Shown here: positions 7,655 through 12,215 of the stretch, in pieces
Numbering within the stretch: the first letter of the stretch is position 1
How the letters are laid out: each line of letters opens with the position of its first letter
Assembly: GCA_044375275.1 (NCBI GenBank)
Contig: JBILMZ010000094.1
Location: 1-12,215 of the forward strand
Direction of reading: 5' to 3'
From: SZUA-430 sp044375275
GTDB taxonomy: Bacteria; Pseudomonadota; Alphaproteobacteria; Micropepsales; Micropepsaceae
Length of the DNA: 12,215 nucleotides
Position numbers and translations under genes: made by a program
Notes under the pieces: generated by a model
Database searches by the model: none
What the model saw: the letters and a program-made list of their open reading frames with translations, nothing else
Told to the model about the DNA's origin: nothing

Positions 7655-8229
7655 GGCGCCCCCATCGGCGCCGAGACGGTCATCTCGACGATGAGCCGGT
7701 TGGCAAGCACCGCCTCCGGCTTCATGGCGAAGACGCCATCAGGATCCCGTATCACGAGACGCTCCACGCGCAGCAGCGGCCGCGCATTGCCAATGGCATG
7801 CAGGACCCGCACCAGCGCCCGCGTATCGGCTTCCGCATTGACCTGGAGGCTGACACGGGTCAATGCGCCTTCCCTTGCCTCCGGCAGCAACTGGGTACTT
7901 GTGACCACGGCGGAGGCCGCGGACAGGATCTGCGTAAGCTGTCCCTGTAACTCAGCGCCAGCCACCGCGCTGCCACCAGCCGCAAGCGTCAGGTTGCGGA
8001 CCTGCTCGTTCGCGCCGAGGGCGGCGATGCCGGCCTCGAAGCGCGGTCGCGCCTCGACAAGCCCCTGCATCGTCAGCACCTGCCGGCGCAGCACCCCCAC
8101 GCGCTCCGCATGCAGCGACGCCGTCTGCCACAGCGGCAAAACCAGCCAGAACACCACCACGAGGCCAACAAGGCCGAGCAGCCCCAGCGCAATCAGACGC
8201 TGGCGGAAGGGAGATATCTCGACCTTCAT
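7651..8229 (-). CDS. gspM: type II secretion system protein GspM (T2SSM_b type)
   Basis: The product (192 aa) has a short cytoplasmic tail and a single transmembrane helix at about 11-33. A coiled-coil-prone segment rich in Leu, Glu and Arg (about 38-70) follows. The C-terminal part has a ferredoxin-like pattern (TRVSLQVNAEADTRALVRVLHAI, then LLRVERLVIRD), which is the organisation of the GspMb family. GspM binds GspL and stabilises the inner-membrane platform. The gene overlaps gspL by ATGA at its start (8229-8226) and the GspC/N-like gene by ATGA at its end, so translation of the three is probably coupled. Confidence 0.85.
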   Translation of the reverse strand: MKVEISPFRQRLIALGLLGLVGLVVVFWLVLPLWQTASLHAERVGVLRRQVLTMQGLVEARPRFEAGIAALGANEQVRNLTLAAGGSAVAGAELQGQLTQILSAASAVVTSTQLLPEAREGALTRVSLQVNAEADTRALVRVLHAIGNARPLLRVERLVIRDPDGVFAMKPEAVLANRLIVEMTVSAPMGAP

Positions 8230-9386
8230 GACGCGCCCCGCTCAAGCTTGAGCGCGATCTCGAAGCGGTCCTTCTTCGTCTCCTCCTGGCGCATGACCTG
8301 CGACAGGAACCGAACGTCCCGGAACCGCGCGGACTTCTCCAGCAGCGGAATGAGCGATGCCGCCTCCTGGGCCACGCCGGCAATGCGGATCGTGTCCCCC
8401 TTGAACTCGAACTCGGTCAGCCGCGCACTGTCCGGCAGGAGCTGTGTCAGTTCCTGCAGCACGGAAAGCACCTCGTCCGGCACATGGCGACGCGCTACCT
8501 CCAGCGGCTCGACCATGCCATCAAGCTTCTGGCGCAGCGCGACACTGCGCATCGCCTGGGGCCTGATCTCGGCGACACGCGCCTCCCAGGCCTGGATGTC
8601 CTGCTCCCGCGCGGCATCCCACATCAGCCCCGCGACATACCATGCGAGCAGCGCCCCCGCCACAAGCACCAGCTTTGTCCAGACGGGTTGACGTTGCGCC
8701 TGGCCCTCACCGGGGACAGAGAGGCTGAAGCCCTGTGGCACACCACCCTCGCCCGCCACGTCGAAGCGCTCGGCACCAAGACCCAGCCGGCGCAGCCGCT
8801 CGTCAAGCGCATCGATGCCTGCGCGCGGGGCAAACGCACAATCGGCCGTAACCTTGCCTTCGACCGCATCGCGCGCCGCAAGCTTGACGGCCAACCGCAC
8901 CGCATCGGCCTTGAAAGGCGTCAGCCGGTCGACCTGCAGCTCCACCGCCGGCAGTAGCTGACGCTCCTGGACCAGCGGCAGTTCTACGCGGCGCCGCAGC
9001 ACCTGCGAGGCCGGCAGCACGACGACGAGCCGCAGCAGGCTGAAGTTCGGCGCGGCAGCCAGGATCTGGTCGGCAATGCCCTTGTCGTCCTGCAAGCTGT
9101 CGAGCGTGAAACCCTGCGTGGGGTCAGCGCCATTGACGAGCCGCCAGCGTCCGTCCTCGACGAAGAGCAGCGACGCCTCGGGCGCCTTCGGCACCGCGCG
9201 CCGCAGGAAGCCCGGCAGCAGCGCGTTGAGCTCGCCCATCCACCACGCCCAGAAACGCTGCGCATAGGACGGAATATCCGCCACGTGCACGGGTGCATTC
9301 AGGTCAATGATGAGCGGACGTTCGGCCAAGTCAGTGCATTTCTGTCTGGAGGCGACATCCGCGAGCGTGCGCAGCAGATCCGCCAT
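8226..9386 (-). CDS. gspL: type II secretion system protein GspL (PilN/GspL-type)
   Basis: The product (386 aa) has an actin-like cytoplasmic part with VVVLPASQVLRRRVELPLVQERQLLPAVELQVDRLTPFKADAV (121-163), the hallmark of GspL/PilN-type proteins. One transmembrane helix lies at about 236-256. A periplasmic coiled coil and a PilN-like ferredoxin fold (LLPDSARLTEFEFKGDTIRIAGVA) follow. GspL anchors the GspE ATPase to the membrane platform. It is the first gene of the L-M-C/N-D block. The ATG at 9386 has no clear ribosome-binding site, and an in-frame TTG at residue 20 could be the real start. The leader contains TTTAAT (9412-9407), a possible -10 without a good -35. GspE, GspF and pseudopilin genes are not adjacent, which is unusual for the platform genes. 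Confidence 0.82.
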   Translation of the reverse strand: MADLLRTLADVASRQKCTDLAERPLIIDLNAPVHVADIPSYAQRFWAWWMGELNALLPGFLRRAVPKAPEASLLFVEDGRWRLVNGADPTQGFTLDSLQDDKGIADQILAAAPNFSLLRLVVVLPASQVLRRRVELPLVQERQLLPAVELQVDRLTPFKADAVRLAVKLAARDAVEGKVTADCAFAPRAGIDALDERLRRLGLGAERFDVAGEGGVPQGFSLSVPGEGQAQRQPVWTKLVLVAGALLAWYVAGLMWDAAREQDIQAWEARVAEIRPQAMRSVALRQKLDGMVEPLEVARRHVPDEVLSVLQELTQLLPDSARLTEFEFKGDTIRIAGVAQEAASLIPLLEKSARFRDVRFLSQVMRQEETKKDRFEIALKLERGAS

Positions 9387-9447
9387 CTGGTCAAAATCAG
9401 GGACGGATTAAACCATACGCAGGTTCGTTTGCAGTTAAATCCGGAGA

Positions 9448-9473
9448 GCCGGGCCGTTTTCGCCCGACCCGGC
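9448..9473 (-). terminator. strong GC hairpin after the terminase-like gene, poor T-tract
   Basis: On the minus strand GCCGGGTCG and CGGCCCGGC pair over 9 bp around an 8-base loop. One pair is G-U on this strand but a C-A mismatch on the plus strand, which suggests the RNA is read from the minus strand. It lies 57 bases past the stop at 9530 and 61 bases before gspL. The sequence after it (TCTCCGGATTTAAC) has no run of T, so it may be a processing or Rho-assisted end rather than a classical terminator. Confidence 0.38.
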
Positions 9474-9529
9474 CCCCCCGTCTTTCAGCCCTCCGTGTGG
9501 TTAACGGACTGCATGTCCCACCCCGCCGG

Positions 9530-9991
9530 TCAGTCCAGCCAGTTGATCCACTTGCGCCCCTGCTTGAGCCAATCGATCAGCAGCCGGTCCGAGAACTTGC
9601 GCCGGTGGCCGACCAGCACCCCTTTCTGGAAAACCGGCTCCTCGGTCCCGTCAAAGATCCGGCGCATCAGCTCCTCCTCGACCGTTTCGAGGGCAAGCCC
9701 CTTGCTCAGCTTCCACCGCGCCTTGAAGGGAGGGTCGCTCGCGCGCCACTCATAGACAACCTGGCGGGTGTAATTCGCAGCACTCGCCGCTTCGCGGACG
9801 CTATATCCCAGGGACAGGGCGTCGAAGAAGACCGTGTCCGCCGCGGCGCTGCGCTTCGCGTAGGCCTGTCGGACCAGCGTAGGGGAAGATGACACGAGCG
9901 CCGAATCTTCCTGGGTATTTTCCGCTGAAATCTCCCGATTCTGCGCGTTGAAGATGACACTTTCGTTGTTGTTTTGAAGACCGTTTGTCAT
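9530..9991 (-). CDS. small helix-turn-helix protein resembling phage terminase small subunits
   Basis: From the ATG at 9991 the product has 153 residues. The first 40 are Asn/Gln/Ser-rich and look disordered, and their coding sequence is more AT-rich than the neighbours. Residues 53-84 (TVFFDALSLGYSVREAASAANYTRQVVYEW) form a homeodomain-like helix-turn-helix. Residues 104-143 (VEEELMRRIFDGTEEPVFQKG, then RKFSDRLLIDWLK) match the ARRRAVEGVEEPVxxKGxxVGxxRKYSDxLL pattern that I recall from terminase-small-subunit-like proteins. AAGGA at 10007-10003 is about 11 bases before this ATG. The frame is open up to 10120, but that extension would run through the putative LexA box and repeats, so the shorter start is preferred. 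No large terminase, portal or capsid gene is nearby. It could be a prophage relic or a domesticated DNA-binding regulator. Confidence 0.62.
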   Translation of the reverse strand: MTNGLQNNNESVIFNAQNREISAENTQEDSALVSSSPTLVRQAYAKRSAAADTVFFDALSLGYSVREAASAANYTRQVVYEWRASDPPFKARWKLSKGLALETVEEELMRRIFDGTEEPVFQKGVLVGHRRKFSDRLLIDWLKQGRKWINWLD

Positions 9992-10076
9992 TCTGAATAA
10001 ATTCCTTTCTTGATCATTACCTCCATCCGGAAGTTCCTGTTTCATTCCATTTGACAACGATCCGTCCAAGATGCAA

Positions 10077-10091
10077 GAACAATAAGTGAAC
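10077..10091 (-). promoter_or_regulatory. putative LexA (SOS) box
   Basis: The minus strand reads GTTCACTTATTGTTC, an exact match to GTTC-N7-GTTC, the direct-repeat SOS box known for alphaproteobacterial LexA. It lies 86 bases upstream of the preferred ATG of the terminase-like gene. A weak promoter is possible just downstream (TTGCAT, 17 bases, CAAATG). A match to eight fixed bases is expected by chance roughly 0.2-0.4 times in the whole window, but only rarely in this short upstream region, so position adds weight. Confidence 0.5.
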
Positions 10092-10099
10092 AATGGTGT

Positions 10100-10122
10100 C
10101 GCACCACTTTTGCGCACCACTT
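10100..10122 (-). repeat. two direct repeats AAGTGGTGCG with 13-base period
   Basis: CGCACCACTT occurs at 10100-10109 and 10113-10122 on the plus strand (AAGTGGTGCG on the minus strand), separated by three bases. The left copy is also part of a TGGTG/CACCA hairpin (10094-10106). The pair lies between the exonuclease stop and the LexA-type box. A tandem 10-mer here looks like an operator for a dimeric regulator, possibly the downstream helix-turn-helix protein itself. That link is inference. Confidence 0.55.
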
Positions 10123-10145
10123 GCGGAGAGGGAGAGTCTTTCGGG

Positions 10146-10862
10146 TTAGCCCGCAGCGCGGCTCTTGCGGCGCTCGAGGAAGCGCTCGAGGCTGGCCTCG
10201 CTGGCCTCGAAACCGGCCGGCGTCAGGTTGGCCAGGAACAGTTCATAGCGCAGCCAGACGCGATAGGTATTGATCACGTCGCTCTCGCAATAGGCAGATA
10301 CCTCCGCGATCCGCCCTTCGCGCACATACTGCGCCACCTGCGAGCCTTCCATCCCGTCCGGCTTGCCCGGCAGCGCCAGCGTGCGCGCGAGATCATCGAG
10401 TTTCACCTTGCCGCTCGCACCAAACGACGACAGCACGTCGCACAGGTCCAGCGCATCATCGGAGTAGCGGTTGAAGTAGCGCGGACGCAGTCCCGGTGCC
10501 GGCAGGGCATGCACCATCGCGCGATAGCGCAGCACCGGCAGGTCAAAGCCGCTGCCATTGAAGCTGACAAGGCGCGGCGACAGCTCGTCAATGCGCTTGA
10601 GGAATGCCGCAATGAGCTCGGCCTCGCTCCGATCGCCCACATGGGGCGCGCCGAGGGCCGTCACCGCCCAGTGATCATCCTGCCGCTCGGCGACAAGCGC
10701 GCCGATGCAGGCAATGGAATGCAGCGGCAGCTTCGGAAATCCGTCACCCAGGGCCGCGCGCAGCTCGTCGTCGCCGGCACCTTCCAGGCCATGGATGCGG
10801 CCCACGGCCCCAAGGTCAGGCACGGTCTCGAGGTCAAAGGCAATCACGGAACTGGAAAGCAT
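10146..10862 (-). CDS. DEDDy 3'-5' exonuclease, predicted PolB-like family
   Basis: The product (238 aa) is a DnaQ-fold exonuclease without a polymerase domain. Exo I is VIAFDLETVPD (D10, E12), Exo II is VSFNGSGFDLPVL (D107), and Exo III is YCESDVINTY with Y191 and D195 (Y-x3-D), which makes it a DEDDy type. RYFNRYSDDALDLCDVL (128-144) is typical of the predicted PolB-like 3'-5' exonuclease family. All catalytic carboxylates are present. It would remove nucleotides from single-stranded or recessed 3' ends in DNA repair or RNA processing; the true substrate is not known from sequence. The ATG at 10862 is chosen because it directly precedes the Exo I strand and has GGGAG (10877-10873) about 10 bases upstream. 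The open frame beyond it (to 10940) crosses a promoter candidate. It is divergent from the copper operon. Confidence 0.88.
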   Translation of the reverse strand: MLSSSVIAFDLETVPDLGAVGRIHGLEGAGDDELRAALGDGFPKLPLHSIACIGALVAERQDDHWAVTALGAPHVGDRSEAELIAAFLKRIDELSPRLVSFNGSGFDLPVLRYRAMVHALPAPGLRPRYFNRYSDDALDLCDVLSSFGASGKVKLDDLARTLALPGKPDGMEGSQVAQYVREGRIAEVSAYCESDVINTYRVWLRYELFLANLTPAGFEASEASLERFLERRKSRAAG

Positions 10863-10884
10863 GGTCGAACGTCTCCCTTCCCTG

Positions 10885-10913
10885 CCTATACACGCAGGCG
10901 GAAAACTCCACAA
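10885..10913 (-). promoter_or_regulatory. candidate sigma70-type promoter of the exonuclease gene
   Basis: On the minus strand TTGTGG (10913-10908) and TATAGG (10890-10885) are separated by exactly 17 bases. Transcription would start near 10878, giving a very short leader that contains the GGGAG ribosome-binding site. The -35 matches only 3 of 6 consensus bases and the -10 matches 4 of 6. Confidence 0.33.
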
Positions 10914-10924
10914 ACAGCCAACCA

Positions 10925-10938
10925 GCGCCTTGAGGCGC
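10925..10938. promoter_or_regulatory. 14-base inverted repeat in the divergent intergenic region
   Basis: GCGCCT and AGGCGC form a perfect inverted repeat around a 2-base centre. It is about 50 bases upstream of the PCu(A)C start and just upstream of the exonuclease promoter candidate. A dyad here could be an operator for the copper operon, but it is short and GC-rich, so chance is possible. Confidence 0.3.
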
Positions 10939-10988
10939 ACTGCCGCTTCAGCGATGATGCCACCCGAAACTTGGATCAGGAAGCCCCC

Positions 10989-11489
10989 ATGACTTCTCTA
11001 CTGCGTACAGGCGCAAGCCTCATCGCCGCCCTCACCCTCCTGACGGCAACTGCAATCGCGGACAGCAGGATCGAGGTCGCCAGCGCGCAGGTGCAACCGG
11101 CCATGCCCGGCGCTGACAGCACCACGCTCTATCTGAAGTTCAGCAACACGGGAGACGAAAACGACCGCCTTCTCGGCGCCTCCGCGCGCGACTTTGGCGC
11201 GGTCGAAATCCATGAAATGTCGAATGAGGACGGCATGATGGGCATGCGTCCCCTCATTTATGGACTTAAAGTGGAGGCAGGCGAAACGCTCGACCTCAAT
11301 CCCATGACCAGTCACATCATGCTGATCAACCCGCGCCGCAGCTTCAAGGCCGGTCAGAAGGTTCCGGTCACCCTGCACTTCCTGAATGCAGGAACCATCC
11401 AGATCAAGGCCACCGTCCAGCCCTATCGACCGGGCGCAAACACGGACAGCGTCGAGCACGAAGGCCACACCACGCACCACCGCCATTGA
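10989..11489 (+). CDS. periplasmic copper chaperone PCu(A)C
   Basis: The product (166 aa) has a Sec signal (hydrophobic core about 8-23, likely cleavage after AIA at 24). The mature protein is a cupredoxin-like beta domain. The Cu(I) ligands follow the H-x10-M...HxM plan of the family: H75, M86, H109 and M111, with HEM at 75-77 and SHIML at 108-112. The M-to-HxM spacing is 22 rather than the usual 21, and the GG before HxM is replaced by PMTS. The C-terminus adds a His-rich tail (HEGHTTHHRH) that may bind extra metal. PCu(A)C proteins pass copper to the CuA centre of cytochrome oxidase, often with Sco. AGGAAG lies 5-6 bases before the ATG at 10989. The open frame upstream to 10086 is antisense to the exonuclease and is not coding. 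The copper storage gene follows after 24 bases. Confidence 0.92.
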   Translation: MTSLLRTGASLIAALTLLTATAIADSRIEVASAQVQPAMPGADSTTLYLKFSNTGDENDRLLGASARDFGAVEIHEMSNEDGMMGMRPLIYGLKVEAGETLDLNPMTSHIMLINPRRSFKAGQKVPVTLHFLNAGTIQIKATVQPYRPGANTDSVEHEGHTTHHRH

Positions 11490-11513
11490 CATATCCCGCA
11501 CCGGAGAACGAAC

Positions 11514-12014
11514 ATGCAGAACATCCATAGCCGCCGCTCCATCATGACCGCCGCCGCCGCCCTCGGTACGCTCGCTGCCACCACCGCCACCGCCGCCCCG
11601 AAAAAGGGACACGAAGGCCATGGCTCAATGGATCATTCGCAGATGAACCACGGCGCCCCTGAGGTCAACTTCAAGCTGACACGCAACGAGGAGCGCGTCG
11701 TTCGTGCTATCAGTAACTGCCTCACCGCCGGTGAAGTCTGCCTGAGCCAGTGCATCGAGACACTCGCCGCCGGCGACAACGGCATGGCCACCTGCGCCCG
11801 CAACGTGCGCGCCATGCTCGCCATCTGCCGCGCCGGCCAGGTCCTCGTGCAGGCCCACAGCACATTCGCCGGCCAGCAACTAGCACTCTGCCGAGCCGCC
11901 TGCAGCGCCTGCCAGGCCGAATGCGCCAAGCACAAAACCCACCACGAAGCCTGCCGCGCCTGCTACGAGGCCTGCACGGAAACGATGGCAGCGATTGATC
12001 GGTTGCTGGGGTAA
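11514..12014 (+). CDS. csp1: Tat-exported four-helix-bundle copper storage protein (Csp1-like)
   Basis: The product (166 aa) starts with a twin-arginine signal (SRRSIM at 6-11, then an Ala/Thr-rich core to about 27), so it should be exported folded. A His/Met-rich linker follows (HEGHGSMDHSQMNH, 33-46). The helical domain carries 12 cysteines (69, 76, 80, 94, 105, 126, 130, 133, 137, 147, 150, 154), many in CxxxC or CxxC spacing on the inner face of helices, as in Csp proteins that hold many Cu(I) ions by thiolates. Known Csp1 from methanotrophs has 13 cysteines, so the number is close. GGAGA is 7 bases before the ATG. It is the second gene of a two-gene operon with PCu(A)C. Together they suggest a periplasmic copper store linked to copper delivery. 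No copper-responsive regulator gene is in the window. Confidence 0.93.
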   Translation: MQNIHSRRSIMTAAAALGTLAATTATAAPKKGHEGHGSMDHSQMNHGAPEVNFKLTRNEERVVRAISNCLTAGEVCLSQCIETLAAGDNGMATCARNVRAMLAICRAGQVLVQAHSTFAGQQLALCRAACSACQAECAKHKTHHEACRACYEACTETMAAIDRLLG

Positions 12015-12027
12015 CCTTCCACCGCGG

Positions 12028-12049
12028 GTAACTCCTCCGTCTGCAGCAC
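12028..12049 (+). repeat. 22-base direct repeat, copy 1
   Basis: The sequence from GTAACTCC to TGCAGCAC is identical to positions 12189-12210, 161 bases later. It starts 14 bases after the copper storage gene's stop and forms the left arm of the structured element described next. Confidence 0.85.
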
Positions 12050-12162
12050 CGCTACAGCAGTGCGCAGCCACCTCCTCACTATCGTGAGGAGGATACCCGA
12101 TGCCTCTTCCTCACGAAGTGAGGAAGTACCTGCGCACCGGAGGTGCTGCAGGGGATGGAGTT
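12030..12162. repeat. large palindromic intergenic element, nested stems with two internal hairpins
   Basis: The outer arms 12030-12050 and 12142-12162 pair at 17 of 21 positions plus one G-U. A second stem (12060-12067 with 12130-12137) pairs over 8 bp. Inside are two perfect 9-bp hairpins, 12071-12092 (CCTCCTCAC, loop TATC) and 12106-12126 (CTTCCTCAC, loop GAA), which are near copies of each other. The whole can fold as a multi-branched structure in DNA or RNA. It has no ORF. It resembles the GC-rich palindromic elements scattered between genes in several alphaproteobacterial genomes (from memory). It also follows the copper operon and could affect its 3' end, although no T-tract is present. 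Confidence 0.7.
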
Positions 12163-12188
12163 CCTTGGCGCCAAGCCTTTCGGCGTGA

Positions 12189-12210
12189 GTAACTCCTCCG
12201 TCTGCAGCAC
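12189..12210 (+). repeat. 22-base direct repeat, copy 2 (likely start of another element cut by the window)
   Basis: This is identical to 12028-12049. It is followed by TGCAG rather than CGCTAC, so the copies diverge just past the repeat or the second unit differs. A perfect 12-base palindrome (CTTGGCGCCAAG, 12164-12175) lies between the first element and this copy. Confidence 0.8.
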
Positions 12211-12215
12211 TGCAG

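Noticed and set aside
9423..9437. Second LexA-like box near gspL (GTTC-N7-GTTA)
   Set aside because: One of the eight fixed bases differs. One-mismatch matches are expected several times in a window of this size, and there is no functional reason for SOS control of gspL.
9473..9479. Run of seven C between the terminase-like gene and gspL
   Set aside because: It could be a phase-variable tract, but it is non-coding, short and next to a GC-rich hairpin, with no sign that its length matters.
9992..10120. N-terminal extension of the terminase-like protein
   Set aside because: The extra residues have no family similarity, and the extension would cover the LexA-type box and direct repeats. The ATG at 9991 has a ribosome-binding site, although with long spacing.
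10086..10988. Long plus-strand open frame leading into the PCu(A)C gene
   Set aside because: It is antisense to the exonuclease, whose catalytic motifs are all on the minus strand. The PCu(A)C signal peptide, ribosome-binding site and ATG at 10989 define the true start.
12071..12126. Two hairpins read as intrinsic terminators of the copper operon
   Set aside because: Neither hairpin is followed by a T-run, and both are better explained as parts of the larger palindromic element.

Overview
The window is high-GC, densely coded bacterial chromosome. It most likely comes from an alphaproteobacterium, possibly of the Hyphomonadaceae/Caulobacterales kind. The pointers are a GTTC-N7-GTTC SOS-box sequence of the alphaproteobacterial type, a GspM of the T2SSM_b kind, a sensor-less histidine kinase with a classical SHDLRTPLN H-box, the PCu(A)C plus copper-storage-protein pair, and GC-rich palindromic intergenic elements. 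The taxonomy is inference. No tRNA, rRNA, CRISPR array or insertion sequence is visible.

Layout from left to right. (1) Positions 2-2098 (+) hold the 3' part of a gene whose product joins an ATP-grasp-like segment to a complete M32 metallocarboxypeptidase. (2) Positions 2091-4723 (-) hold a two-gene operon, a soluble histidine kinase followed 11 bases later by a HerA/DUF87-type ATPase. The ATPase gene meets the peptidase gene tail to tail, and both stop codons lie in one 8-bp palindrome. (3) Positions 4898-9386 (-) hold a detached type II secretion sub-operon, gspL-gspM-gspC/N-like-gspD. The first three genes overlap by ATGA. A 117-base gap with a 32-base AT-rich palindrome precedes gspD, whose product has a lipobox. 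(4) Positions 9530-9991 (-) hold a small helix-turn-helix protein resembling phage terminase small subunits. Its upstream region carries a LexA-type box and a 10-base direct repeat. (5) Positions 10146-10862 (-) hold a DEDDy 3'-5' exonuclease of the PolB-like family. (6) Positions 10989-12014 (+) hold a periplasmic copper operon, a PCu(A)C chaperone followed by a Tat-exported Cys-rich four-helix copper storage protein. (7) Positions 12015-12215 are non-coding. They hold an element of about 134 bases that can fold as nested stems closing on two 9-bp hairpins, followed by the start of what looks like another copy.

How the genes relate. GspL and GspM would form the inner-membrane platform, the GspC/N-like protein the inner-to-outer connector, and GspD the outer-membrane channel. 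The ATPase GspE, GspF and the pseudopilins are not here and must be encoded elsewhere if the system works. The two copper proteins would deliver and store Cu(I) outside the cytoplasm. The kinase and the HerA-like ATPase are probably co-transcribed but have no response regulator or nuclease beside them. The points most worth a second look are the ATP-grasp/M32 fusion, the kinase-HerA pair, the putatively SOS-controlled terminase-like gene, the palindrome before gspD and the structured repeat at the right end.
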